Source: Mytilus galloprovincialis
Lineage: Eukaryota; Mollusca; Bivalvia; Mytilida; Mytilidae
Length of the DNA: 64,000 bases
Reading direction: 5' to 3'
NCBI RefSeq assembly: GCF_965363235.1
Contig: NC_134848.1
Location: 58,428,181 to 58,492,180 of the forward strand
This document shows positions 45,481-57,236 of the stretch, one piece after another. The position numbers were made by a program, and so were the translations under genes. Every line of letters starts with the position of its first letter. The first letter of the stretch is position 1. Under the pieces are notes generated by a model that searched no databases, was not told where the DNA came from, and saw only the letters and a list, made by a program, of their open reading frames with translations.

Positions 45481-45679
45481 TATGGAAATTAAACATTAAG
45501 GGGTAGACTTTCTGGTAAAAAAACCCGATAGAGATGAATATGTTTTACTTTAAACTTAACAACTGTAAATTAATGCTCCGGACGACTGAGATTGATTTGA
45601 TTTTTGGTGTTTTAACGCCACTTTTAAGCACCGCATTTATGCTATTTTGTGGTGACCGGGTTTTTATTGGCGGAGAAAG

Positions 45680-45860
45680 CCGGAGTGCTCGGAGTAAAAC
45701 CAACGACCTTCGATAGGAAAACTGACAATACTCGTCAATTAAGATTGGAGTCGATTGCACCCACACTAGCGGGGTTCGAACTCAGAACCTCAGTGTTGAC
45801 TGGATGGTAATTACTATTTGTAGTAACTACTAGATCACTCGGCCATCGAGGCCCCTATTT
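45680..45860 (-). mobile_element. tRNA-derived SINE
   Basis: Minus strand starts GGCCTCGATGGCCGAGTGAT, has GAGTTCGAACCCCGC and then TGCAATCGACTCCAATCTTA. It has a 15-20-base duplication in the anticodon/variable region (GTAACTACT/GTAATTACT). Sister of 11185-11345. Confidence 0.72.
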
Positions 45861-45959
45861 AGATGTTATAAATCTAATAACATGTATCAATCTTTGAATT
45901 TGTAAGTATTTACACATTCGGCGGTTTCAATAATTTTGTTTGGAGATTGGGAATGACTT

Positions 45960-47599
45960 TCAATTCTCCTAACAAAAGAGGGACGAAAGATACCAAAGGG
46001 ACAGTCAAACTCATAAATCCAAAACAAACTGACAAGCCATGGCTAAAAATGAAAAAGACAAACAGATAAACAATAGTACACACGACACAACATAGAAAAC
46101 TAAAGAATAAACAACACGAACCCCACCAAAAACTAGGGGTGATCTCAGGTGCTCCGGAAGGGTAAACAGATCCTGCTCCACATGTGGCACCCGTCGTGTT
46201 GCTTATGTGATTACAAATCCGGTAAATTGTCTAATTCGGTAGGTCATATTCATGAAAGGGAAGGGGATTGTAGTTACGACGTAAGGAACATATCCGATAT
46301 CATTTGTGAAACGGTTATTCCATAACGGTCAACCAACTCGTGATGGCGTCCGTAAAATTTACGAAGGGATGATTTCAACTTCACCATTTGGAACTCTTGG
46401 TTTAATAGCTTCCTTGTTAGCAGCAAACCTCTATCAAGAAAATCATGATAGGAAATGCAAGCACGGGAATATCGTATCAATTGGGAGATATATACCCCGT
46501 ATGCAGGTGCTGCTGGAATGTTGCTACTTAGAAATGGAAAGTTCACAATTGGAAAGCTGAAATCATCTCTTTTGTCGTAAAGTTTTGTTTTCAACCGACC
46601 CTCATTGTCAATTTCTAGATGTAAGTCAAGATATGAAGCTGACTTAACTGTATCTGTAGTATCCTTTATCTCAAGTTCGATTGGATAGATGCGTTCCACA
46701 TAGTCACCAAATTTTGAATTGTTTAGTGAAAGAACATCATCTATATAGCGGAAAGTAGAGTTAAAGGATATTGCTAACTTCTTATCTTTCTTCCTAAGAA
46801 GTTCCTGCATGAAGTCAGCCTCATAATAATAAAGAAACAAGTCGGCGAGTAGAGGGGCACAGTTTGTTCCCATTGGAATGTCGACAGTCTGTTGAAAAAC
46901 ACGTCCTCCGAACGTAACAAATATGTTGTCAATCAAGAAATCAAGCATCTTGATAATATCAGTTTCAGAGAATTTTTTGTTTGAATCAGAGTGATTCTTT
47001 ACAAAGTAGGATTTATCCCTCCCTAAGACAAAATACTTGTATCTACGTTGGCCATTCTTTTTTATGAAACAAAGTAATACCAACTCTTTCAATTTGTCTT
47101 TTAGTTTGGAATGTGGAATACTTGTGTACAGAGTAGAAAAGTCAAATGTTTTAATACTGTTACACGATGAAAGAGAGTTAGATTGTATGTACTCTAAAAG
47201 ATCTTTTGAATTTTTAAGTATCCACATCTGATTCACGCCACCTCTAGAATAGGCAGTTTCACAATAACTTTGAAGCCCGTCTTTGATTGCTGATAAAATA
47301 GATGTTAATAATTTAGAAAGAGGTTTCGTGGAGCACTTGGAAGACCCAGCAATATACCGTTGTTTGTAAGGACACTTATGTAGTTTAGGTATCCAATACA
47401 GTGATGGAAGATCCAGTTCTTCATCTTTGGTTGAAATTCCAAAGGAACATAGAACAGACCTATGATTATCCAGGATTTCCTCTTTGGTAAGTGTCGTGAG
47501 GGTATATGTTGAGTTTCCAAGTGAATTGTCAATACCTAATTCGTTTATCAAGCAGTTGATGTAGTGACTTTTTACCTTTGTCAGAAATTGAAACCACAT
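45960..47599 (-). mobile_element. RT element family 1, copy 2: intact 441-aa RT ORF and 3' tail
   Basis: The ORF is 47599-46274. RT landmarks: LDLPSLYWIPKLHKCPYKQR YIAG (motif 1-2 region), SIKTFDFSTLYTSIPH (motif A Asp), PMGTNCAPLLADLFLYYYEA (motif B), FRYIDDVLSLNN (catalytic YIDD) and a C-terminal GVYISQLIRYSRACISYH thumb region ending MISDMFLTS. All catalytic Asp are present; motif B has VDIPMG where the other two copies have VGIPMG. The first about 12 residues (MWFQFLTKVKS) do not match copy 3, so the 5' end is truncated or rearranged. The tail 46273-45960 mirrors 41073-41395. No endonuclease domain is seen. Confidence 0.85.
46274..47599 (-). CDS. reverse transcriptase, Penelope-like, family 1
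   Basis: Open for 441 codons without a stop. It copies RNA into DNA for its own element; the host has no evident use for it. Penelope affinity is inferred from the fingers and motif-B wording (GTNCAPLLADLF, compare [12 protein letters not shown] in the GIY-YIG-bearing element at 7115). The missing N-terminus makes activity doubtful. Confidence 0.85.
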   Translation of the reverse strand: MWFQFLTKVKSHYINCLINELGIDNSLGNSTYTLTTLTKEEILDNHRSVLCSFGISTKDEELDLPSLYWIPKLHKCPYKQRYIAGSSKCSTKPLSKLLTSILSAIKDGLQSYCETAYSRGGVNQMWILKNSKDLLEYIQSNSLSSCNSIKTFDFSTLYTSIPHSKLKDKLKELVLLCFIKKNGQRRYKYFVLGRDKSYFVKNHSDSNKKFSETDIIKMLDFLIDNIFVTFGGRVFQQTVDIPMGTNCAPLLADLFLYYYEADFMQELLRKKDKKLAISFNSTFRYIDDVLSLNNSKFGDYVERIYPIELEIKDTTDTVKSASYLDLHLEIDNEGRLKTKLYDKRDDFSFPIVNFPFLSSNIPAAPAYGVYISQLIRYSRACISYHDFLDRGLLLTRKLLNQEFQMVKLKSSLRKFYGRHHELVDRYGITVSQMISDMFLTS

Positions 47600-47984
47600 G
47601 TTATCAGCTTGTGCTGATGTTTCTATAATACAATGAAAGACACGGTACTTTAACTGTATTAATTAATAGATAATAGCAGATAATTAAATATCGTGATAAA
47701 TATTAACTGACATATTCAATTGATTGATTGATTGTTTAATTGTATCACATCACTCTATTTGTCTGACTTGAAACTGATAGTATGTTAGATTTATTCGTTT
47801 TGTTCATGTTTGTTTTAAGAAATACGGAATAAATAAACAATAAATAAAAAGTGCGAAAATTTAAAATAAACACGACGTAGAGCAAGACAATATAACTACT
47901 GATTGTAAATATAAGATAAGTATGTCTTCAGAGGTGGCCTCGTATTTGTACAAAAAAAGAAGTCTATCGATCAATGTTCTCTTT
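47600..47984. other. non-coding, nothing recognised
   Basis: AT-rich spacer between two inversely oriented family-1 copies. Confidence 0.4.
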
Positions 47985-48265
47985 TCACGAATGTGACCAA
48001 CCGAATAAGATTATTTACCGTACGACATGAACAATACAACGGTTGCCACATGTGGAGCAGAATCTGCTTACCCTTCCGGAGCACCTGCGATCGCCCCAAG
48101 GTTTTGTTGGGGTTCCAGTTGCTTAATCTTTAGTTTTCTTTGTTGTTTCCTGTGTACTATTATTTGTTTGTTTGTCTTTTTCCTTTTAGCCATGTATTTG
48201 TCAGTTTACACTTTCGATCTACGAGTTTGATTGTTTCACTGGTATCTTTTGCCACCCTTTAAGAA
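47985..48265 (+). mobile_element. solo 3' end of RT family 1
   Basis: It starts CACGAATGTGACCAACCGAA and includes GTTGCCACATGTGGAGCAGA and CTTACCCTTCCGGAGCACCT, ending near TTTTGCCACCCTTTA. It corresponds to the tail of copies 1 and 3 with no RT coding sequence. Confidence 0.8.
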
Positions 48266-48368
48266 CATATAAAAACCATGATCAAAGGGAACAAAAAAAA
48301 AATAATTTAAAGCAAACAAAGTTAAAAAAAAAAATAATTTAAAGCAAACAAAATAAAGAAAAATAAAA

Positions 48369-48836
48369 ACAAGAATGTGTCCATAGTACACGGATGCCCC
48401 ACTCCCACTATCATTTTCTATGTTCAGTGGACCGTAAAATTGGGGTCAAAACTTTAATTTGGAATTAAAATTAGAAAGATCATATCACAGGGAACATGTG
48501 TACTAAGTTTCAAGTTGATGTAACTTTAACTTCATCAAAAACTACCTTGACCAAAAACTTTAACCTGAACTTTGCACTATCATTTTCTATGTTCAGTGGA
48601 CCATGAAATTGGGGTCAAAACTATAATTTTGCATTTCAATTAGAAAGATCATATCATGGGGAACATGTGTATTAAGTTTCAAGTTGAATGGACTTCAGCT
48701 TCATCAAAAACTACCTCGACCAAAAACTTTAACCGGACAGACGAACGGAGGCACAGACGGACGGACGGACGGACGAACGGAGGCACAGACCAGAAAACAT
48801 AATGCCCCTCTACTATCGTAGTTGGGGCATAAAAAT
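48369..48836 (+). mobile_element. pearl-type (Helitron-like, non-autonomous) element
   Basis: A left arm (ACAAGAATGTGTCCATAGTA) is followed by two tandem core copies with period about 169 (starts 48406 and 48575, CACTATCATTTTCTATGTTC), an ACGG/ACGA microsatellite (48734-48785), and a right arm TAATGCCCCTCTACTATCGT ending in a palindrome-like TTGGGGCATAAAAA. This arm-core-ACGG-arm order is that of bivalve pearl elements. Confidence 0.8.
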
Positions 48837-48954
48837 ACCAGAAATTATTGATTCACCAAACGGGGTAGATAGCAGTATCAAACAACACCACATAAATAGC
48901 TGTAGTTTCTGAGAGTTCTCTCATATCTGTTCTTTGTGTATTTATCTAATGAGT

Positions 48955-49371
48955 GACGCATTTTTCAACTTATTTTATAGTTTGTTGTTATGTTGTGCCG
49001 TTAAGGCATTGCCTATGTTAGGGATATGGTTGAGCATTTAATATAATGTGTAACCACGCCATATTCTTTAAATCTCTGACCCAAGCCAGGATTTTGTAGT
49101 TCATTTGTTTTTGTTGATTCGTTTCTGTCATAATTTTTTTTTCACAAATTGTTTTGTTATAACTTCATGAACTTAGGCCTTTAGTTTTCTCAATTATTTC
49201 ATATTTATAGCGAGAACTTTAATAGCAAATTCCTAGCATACGATTAAGTTTTTTTATTTCTGAATGCCGTACAGTTCCTGTACATGCTTAAATCCACTTC
49301 TTTTGAACTCTGATGGATACAATTCAGTTGTCTCATTGGCAATCGTACCATATCTCCTTTTTTTTTTTTTA
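48955..49371 (+). mobile_element. RT-element 3' end (family 3), diverged
   Basis: It ends CAGTTGTCTCATTGGCAATC GTACCATATCTCC and a T-rich tail, the family-3 terminus. Internal CTGACCCAAGCCAGG corresponds to the CTGTCCCAAGTCAGGAG landmark of family 2. Confidence 0.55.
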
Positions 49372-49667
49372 TCAACAGCACAATTTTGTCATCTAAATTA
49401 TTGTATTTTCTAGCAAGAATACTTGTACCATGATCGTTTTTTTTAAATACTGTAAATGCCATAGTTTGTTGCGTGCATTTTTGTTTGACAATTACAATGT
49501 ATACGAAATTAATTATTGCGATTTCAGGAAAATCTACATATTGTTATATGTATAAGATATTTAAAAGCAAGTTTTTGTTATTGCGATCCTTACCAAGTCA
49601 CGAAGTCACATTATTTGCATTATTAAAAAAAAAACTCGCGATAACTTCTGAATTAACAGTATACAAT

Positions 49668-51230
49668 TGAAAAATCAGTAGACAAATCTTTTGATGTCCT
49701 AACGCTTTATGAAAAAGCTTCGCGATCTAAAATTAATTTTGATAAAACCAAAGGTTTACTTATAGGATCTTTTAAAAGGAAAAACAAACCTTATATTTAA
49801 TAAAACTAAATGGATTACAGGTAAAAACCCTCGGAGTAAATCACGGATATGAAATTGATAATGATGCTATATTGCAAAGCATTATAGAAAAGATTAAAAA
49901 CTGTGTCCACGTGCAAAAGCAGGAAACTTTCATTTAGTGGTAAAACCTTAATAGTAACAAAATTCATATTGACCAAGTGCAGGTATGAAATTAAAATACG
50001 GGGAATTCTTGAAAAATATTCAAAATTTGTATATGGGATGGGAAAGTTAACTAAATTGAAAGACAGGTTTGCTGCATTGTCTTGATATAAGAAAGGGTGA
50101 AATGGGCATGACAAGTATAGACTTATTTATTAGAAGTAAATAGATAAAGTCTCTTTATCGCATTCTTCATGAACCGTTATGCTGGAATGTGATTGGCAAG
50201 TATTGGCTTCGACATTTGACAAGTATAATGATCAGTTTTTGTTACGTAAATGTTCAAATATTAAAGAACTAAATCTTAAAAATGTTCCTTTATTTTATCA
50301 GAAAATGATTTATACATGGTCTAATTTTTAAAAAGAGGAGTTAATCCCAAAACAAAGTACGAAGTACTTCATATGGGACTATTTTGTAATTCAAAAATTA
50401 CATTCCAAAATCAGCCATTGTTTTTTTTCTTCCTTTCTAAAAAGTAACATTATATATATTTAAGACATATGGAATGAAGAAACCAACGAATTTTAAAATT
50501 GTAAAAAACTTGTGGATAAAAGAAACTGTATATCGGATTTTTCAAGAGTTAAAAGTTCAATACCAATCGACTTCTTACAAATTTAAGAAATAATAATGAA
50601 ATCAATGAAAAAATAAACATAGAATTGAAACTATCATGTAGATAGAAATGGAAAAAAAATAAACCTTAAAAAATTAAAACTCAAATCTATTCGAGACATG
50701 ATTATTCAGAATATATATCCAAAATATCAAAACAAATGGTAGAACTTTTTGGGCAAGAAATTAATTGGAAAATAGTATGGGACAATCTGAAAAAAGTTAA
50801 TATCTGCAATGAAATAAAAGAATTTCAATGAAAATGCATTCACAATATCATATATACGGAAAGTAGACTAAAAATGCAATTGTCAAACGGAAAATGTCAT
50901 ATTTGCCAAACTGTTAATAAAACTGAAAACTTATAACATTTATTTTTCGATTGCAATACAACAAAAACAATGATTAATAAAATCAAAGATATTTTCACAT
51001 TATGGAATGTTCAATTAGATGATGAAAATTTAAAACATTTTATGCTTTTGGGGGATATCAGTGGTCAATCGAACCAAACTTTACATGTAAATCTCTTTTT
51101 TATTTTGACAAAATAAGACACAAAATCAAATATGATGGGATAAAAATGTCATCTACAGATATTTTGAATCTTTGGAAATCATACATTATAACCGATCTGA
51201 AATATGTACCCTGATATATATCTAATAATA
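49668..51230 (+). pseudogene. LINE remnant (L1/Tx1-like), RT C-terminal half
   Basis: Joined across many frame changes it reads KINFDKTKGLLIGSF, LGVNHGYEIDND, a KLSFSGKTLIVTKFILTKCR block, GKLT and GGMGM-type DLFIRSKQIKSLYRILHEP, then FYQKMIYTW. A final zinc-knuckle-like part follows (YTESRLKMQLSNG, CHICQTVNKTE, LFFDC). This order is that of the post-catalytic part of L1/Tx1-type LINEs. The endonuclease and catalytic RT core are missing (5' truncation). Heavily decayed. Confidence 0.7.
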
Positions 51231-53634
51231 CACCAGACAAAGAAAAAATAAACACATTAATTAATTTTATATTATTATTACAAACCTTGTAGGGGATAAC
51301 AGTCGTGTTGTTATGAGGACTGCCTTTAAATCTCTTCAATTTGTATTGATTAAGGTAATCCATGGTTTAGAGATGAACTCAATTATGTTTTAATGTTATG
51401 TTATTCTAGTGTAGAGGTGCACTCGATTATTTTATAGTTGGCTTAAATGTAAAAACGGGAATCCACAGTTTGCATCCTGCGCAACCGAGGAAATTGTAAA
51501 CAGGATTTTTTTTGGGAATAAACAAGTATCTAAAAAAGAAAAAAAAGAGTATACAATGATATTCATAGAATACAGCTGTTGATAAGTACTATAGTGGTTG
51601 CGGTTGATATAGAGAACCTACACAACATTTATACACAGGATACTAGGTATGTATTAACTGGCATTAAGAAAACAATAATGAATCCCTGTTAACAAGCTTT
51701 AAGTGTATTATATATACATAAATTTTGTATACACATGAAAATATAATAATCCGAAACTAAAAGTCTGTCCTTGTTTTTAAGATAATGGCAACGTTTTTGT
51801 CCCCAATTGAATATAAAGCTGCCGCAAGCTTTTTCAATTTACCCCGGTATGGTACGAAATATTTAGCTTCGCCGCATACATGTTGCTGATTGGCTGTAGA
51901 TACGCAGCAACATTTATTCTCTATATGTGACGGCCATTTCTTCACTTCACTAAGAATTCTTTGATCATGTCCCGATTAAACTAAAATGTCTTTTTTAAAT
52001 GTCGTCTGTAATGTTCTGACAATGCCTTTATGGTCTTGTCTTGACAAACGATTATTTTATGTTTTTCTAAGACACTTTTAATGACATATTTTAAGATTCT
52101 TTGTATATTGTCAAGTACTGTCTTGATTGGTTGCTCTTTTATTTTCATTATAGGAACTGATTACGCTTCTAATGAGTTTGAAATTGTCAACATATTTTTA
52201 TTTGGTTATTATTGCGTAGCATTTTTAATACAGAAGTCGATTCGATTTTCACCTACCGATATCTGTCAAAAAGTATAAGGTGATCAAACTAATGTCCTGA
52301 TGATGTCATCAACAAATAAAATAAAAAAAAAGGATCTTAACAAAATGTTATTAAAGTACATGCCATTATAATAAAGTTATAACTGTGACTTTTAATTTTC
52401 AGTTTTTGATCCTTGATACAATATATAATTAACAATCTTTGATTATCCTGAATAGGTTTCCGTTAACTAACTGATAACAGGTCTATGTTAGATACATAAT
52501 ATCTACGAACTTTTGCCGATCCAAACTTGATACAAGAATGTAATAATATATTAGAGGTCATTGAATAGAGACTTATCTTTTAACAAATGATATCAATAAT
52601 GTATAAATGATATTGTTATTTTGTTAATAAATTGTATAAAATGGATAACATCTAATTTTTCAAGTTCAAATCACGATCTGTGTTTAAAATCACTCTAAAT
52701 TCCTTAGTCCCGACGATTACAATATCAGTATTGTTATGCTAGTACCAAAGTAGTACCTTCTTCTTTGGCGATAACATCGAAGGTATCGACCTTTAAGAAG
52801 TAAAACTATTATTACAACAAATTTGACCGCATTAAATGCATATTTCGATGACTAGTGTCTTTTCAGTGATACGCAGGGACAAACTTTTGTAAAATCCCCT
52901 GATTTTAAAAAAGGCTAAGAGCTTTTAAAACGAAATAGAGCAAAGCAAACGTATAGTTAAGCTGAGAAAGAATCATAATTGTATAAGTGAGATATATTCC
53001 GTATTTTTGTCTGTACCGACGTTCTAACCACTGGCTGATCATAACACAGGGGCATACCAGTCCACCATCCAGAGAGGTATTGACTCAGCGTTAGGCATAA
53101 TATTAACCATTAACAGCATTTAACAGTTATGAAAAACAATCAACATTGTGCTAGGTCGTCACCCATTAACGTGTGTTTCTAAATATAGGTCGACCAACTC
53201 TATGCTGTTTTGTTATGCAAAATGTGTAAATTAGTATGAAAAAAAAGATGATTTGTTAGAACGTCATCACTTGTGATGCTAATTTGTATATCGATACATA
53301 AAAAAACAAGATATAAACAGTGACTTAACCATGTATACAGAACACACTATAATAAGAAGTAAAACATCGAAATTAGATTAGATGAATATTAAATTCATTC
53401 TCGTTGCGCACATTTTATTGAATTATTAGGTAATGGTTTAGTAAGTTCAGATTTAAATCTAGTTTTGGTATGTGCATCACTAATTGAAGCATTTAGGGTA
53501 TGCTTCTAACATAGGGAAAATAGTTCTTCATAACACTAATATAATACACATAGCAGTGTCCCTCAAATTATTTTCCATATCAATACAAAGGGCTGACATT
53601 ATTGAACTAGTGGTTGTACGATCATATCATAGAT
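51231..53634. other. intergenic, nothing recognised
   Basis: Short open frames at 51757-51945 (minus) and 52081-52278 (plus) have no recognisable domain. No repeat named. Confidence 0.4.
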
Positions 53635-53810
53635 AGCAGGGTTATAACTTGGTACGACAGACGCACATTTCGTAGCTATAGACTCTTGTGAAGCATGTGT
53701 AGCAAAACAATTGAAAATTCCATCCAAATAAAAAGTAAAGAGCATAAAAGTGTATGTCAATTTTGGCTTTGCCAATATATGCCTGGGGTAGATAAAATGT
53801 AGCTACACAT
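53635..53810 (+). repeat. dispersed repeat (32627 family), diverged
   Basis: GCAGGGTTATAACTTGGTAC, GACAGACGCACATTTCGTAG and TATATGCCTGGGGTAGA, in order. Confidence 0.6.
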
Positions 53811-54555
53811 GTCCTGTATAAATCTACATCTTATCAACAGTTAGAAATGGATTAATAGTCTAGTATTATCATTTCATTTCATGTGTCTTCAGATAGATAG
53901 TCACATTTCGGATTGTCAGTTGACTTATGTAATTATTATATTCTAGTACATTTCACATAACTGTTGTAACTTAATAAAAATTAATTAAAATAGTCGGAAT
54001 ATGTGTTGCTCAGTCTGTATTTTTTTTTGTTTCTTGCCATAGCCTTGTCGGTTTGTTGTTTATTTTTGAGTTTAAATATGTTCTTGATATCCTCCACTTC
54101 TCTTTTATGTCACTTACTTTCTTTTTCCACAAAAGACTATAAAGTAACCACAAGGTTCTTCAATTTAACCTGTCTGGAACCAAACGTATAGCTTGTCTGA
54201 TAGTGTAACAAATTACATGTATATATTTAGCAACAGTTATTCCACAGGAAGTACGAGGTAGTCAGTTTTATCTTTACTTTCCGCCTCAAGATAAAAGCTA
54301 ATTTTGGTTTTGATCAAATAAGCATGCTTAAAACGACACCCTAGCAAACTAAAACGGCTGTTTTTATATTAAGTCCGGGATGTACTTTCAATGCTTTCGT
54401 GGTCTTGTTTGGCCAAAGTATTTTTTGGTGTTTTGTGGAGACATTATTAATGACATTCTTTTTTCGTATAATTTTGAAGCATTCTTATTCATACAGGAGA
54501 ACTGTCATTTTTCCATTGTTGTCATTGATGGTCATTGCTCTTAATTGAACACTGA
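53811..54555. other. non-coding spacer before RT copy 3
   Basis: No feature recognised. Confidence 0.35.
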
Positions 54556-56240
54556 AATGAAGTGTAATCTTGCAAAACACCTATTCTACCTCCTTGACAA
54601 ATATGTTGTTGCCCCCGCAGATAAAGCCCCAAACAACATCGTTTCTGTGTGTAAAACTCATTACATTAACTGCTTGATAAACGAATTAGGTATTGACAAT
54701 TCATTTGGAAGCTCAACATATACCCTCACAACACTTACCAAAGATAAAATCCTGGTTAATCATAGGTATGTTCTATGTCCTTTTGGAATTTCAACCAAAG
54801 ATGAAGAACTGGATCTTCTATCACTGTATTGTATACCTCAACTGCATACAAACAACGGTATATTGCTGGGTCTTCCAAATGCTCCACGAACCTCTTTCTA
54901 AATTATTAACATCTATTTTATTAGCAATCAAAGACGGACTTCAAAGTTATTTTGAGACTGCCTATTCTAAAGGTGGTGTGAATCAGATGTGGATACTTGA
55001 AAATTCCAAAGATCTTTTAGAGTACATAAAATCTAACTCTCTTTCATCTTGTAACTGTATTAAATATTTGACTTTTCTACTCTTTACACAAGTATTCCAC
55101 ATTCCAAACTAAAAGACAAATTGAAAGAGTTGGTATTGCTTTGCTTTATAAAAAAGAATGGCCAACATAGATACAAGTATCTTGTCTTAGGGAGGGATAA
55201 ATCCTACTTTGTAAAGAATTACTCTGATTCAAACAAAAAAAATTCTCTGAAACTGATATTATCAAGATGCTTGATTTCTTGATTGACAACATATTTGTTA
55301 CGTTCGGAGGACGTGTTTTTCAACAGACTGTCGGCATTCCAATGGGAACAAATTGTGTCCCCCTAATTGCCGACTTGTTTCTTTATTATTATGAGGCTGA
55401 CTTCATGCAGGAACTTCTTAGGAAATAAGACAAGAAGTTAGCAATATCCTTTAACTCTACTTTCCGCTATATAGATTATGTTCTTTCACTAAATAATTCA
55501 AAATGTGGTGACTATGTGGAACGCATCTATTAATTCGAACTAGAGATAAAGAATACTACAGATAAAGTGAAGTCGGCCTCAAATATTGACTTACATCTAG
55601 AAATTGACAATAAGGGTCGGCTGAAAACAAGATTTTACGACAAAAGAGATGATTTCAGCTTTCCAATTGTGAACTTTCTATTTCTATGTAGCAACATTCC
55701 AGCAGCACCTGCATACGGGTTATATATCTCCCAATTGCAACGATATTCCCGTGCTTGCATTTCCTATCATGATTGTCTTGATAAAGGGTTGCTGCTCACA
55801 AGGAAGCTATTAACCAAGAGTTCAAGATGGTGAAGTTGAAATCATCCCTTCGTAAGTTTTACGGACGCCATAACGAGTTGGTTGACCGTTATGAAATAAC
55901 CGTTTCACAAATGATATCGGATATCTTCCTTACGTCGTAACTACAAGTCCCTTCCCGTTTATGAATGTGACCTACCGAATTAGACTATTTACCGGATTTG
56001 TTATCACATAAGCAACACGACGGGTGCCACATGTGGAGCAGGATCTGCTTACCCTTCCGGAGCACCTGAGATCACCCCTAGTTTTTGGTGGGGTTCGTGT
56101 TGTTTATTCTTTAATTTTCTATGTTTTGGCATGTGCACTATTGTTTGTCTGTTTGTCTTTTTCATTTTTAGCCATGGCTTTATTTAAGATTTATGAGTGT
56201 CCCTTTTGTATCTTTCTTTGGTCCTTCTTATATATGTTTT
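54556..56240 (+). pseudogene. RT element family 1, copy 3: decayed, longest 5' extent
   Basis: It begins CNLAKHLFYLLDKYVVAPAD and thus extends further 5' than copy 2 by about 35 residues. Broken by several frameshifts (near 54840, 55060, 55240, 55820) and stops (for example in LRK* after 55420). The YIDD box reads YIDY. Motif B is intact at about 55330-55390. The 3' tail (55941-56240) has the same CACATGTGGAGCAGGATCTG landmark. Dead copy. Confidence 0.85.
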
Positions 56241-56439
56241 ATGGAGATGTGTACTCTAGTGTAAACTACTTTTCCCATTATGAGTTGTAGACATTTTGAC
56301 AAGGTCCTATGCATTGCATAAAGTTTCCACAGGTTCATTCTTAACTATTTTTTAAAGCGGTGTGTATTCGTTGGATTGATCGTATTATCACAATTTATAG
56401 CAGTAGAGGCTATGTCATTGATGAATGATAGATTTTAGA

Positions 56440-56735
56440 TTGAACTTGTTGAGGATTATTATTGTTGGCTAGACATAATATCATGTTCAACCCACGGTTT
56501 GTTTCCTGCTCTATGCCAAGTCAGGACAATTACAGTTGTTATAAAATAGCTCGCGTCTATTGATGTTTGTTGTTACGTTTGTGTTGTACTGAAGTATTTT
56601 TGTTGTTCCATTATTGTCTGTTGTAGTTGGTGAGTTTCTTTCAGTTTAAGTTTGTAACCCGTGTTTTCTCTCACTGAATTTTAGACTTTTGAACAGCCAT
56701 GTACTGCTGTGCCTCTATTTGATCAGAGTGAGTTA
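56440..56735 (+). repeat. RT-type 3' end, diverged
   Basis: CATGTTCAACCCACGGTTTG, TATGCCAAGTCAGGACAATT and GACTTTTGAACAGCCATGTA recall the 3' UTR landmarks of families 2 and 3 (AACATGTTTAACCCCGCC, CCAAGTCAGGAG). It is not matched closely within this window. Confidence 0.4.
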
Positions 56736-56924
56736 TAATCCTAAGTGGAATTCATATACTGTTAATATTTTTTTTATATAACTGCACTTAAATCAATGTT
56801 GCAAATTTGTTCTTACAAAGTAAACCTTGTTATGGCTGTTCTGCTTGAATGTATACAATTGAAAACGATTGCAATTGCATTTGTTAAAAGTTTTATTTAT
56901 ACATACATCTAAGACGTTAACGAG

Positions 56925-57145
56925 AGCTGTGGTGTAGTGGTTATTGCATCGGACTACTATCACAAAGGTTCCTGGTTCGATTCCAGGTCGGGATGAAAAT
57001 TTCAGGGAGTAAATTTTCGGCTCTCCCTTGACACTATTTGCGAGTATGGACTTGGGGAAACGATGATAGTCCGTCAGAAGGGGACGATAAATGGCTGACC
57101 CGTGTTAAGAGAGAGCCATGTGTGAAAATATTTCATTAAAACACA
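56925..57145 (+). mobile_element. tRNA-derived SINE (second type)
   Basis: The head has an intact A box (TGTGGTGTAGTGGTTATTGC) and B box (GGTTCGATTCCAGGTC) 40 bases apart, as in a tRNA. A body follows with GGCTCTCCCTTGACACTATT, GGGGACGATAAATGGCTGAC and GAGAGAGCCATG. No clean acceptor stem, so it is a SINE and not a functional tRNA gene. Central similarity to a conserved metazoan SINE domain is possible but not verified. Confidence 0.7.
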
Positions 57146-57236
57146 TATTTCTTAGTAAAGGAAAGACTAGACCAGTGTTAACATTAAATACATAGAAGCA
57201 AAATCTAAAACTAAAACAAGAAAACCTTCAAACTAA

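Noticed and set aside
56930..57002. Possible functional tRNA gene
   Set aside because: Good A and B boxes but no clean acceptor-stem pairing, and a long repeat-like body follows. Called as a SINE.
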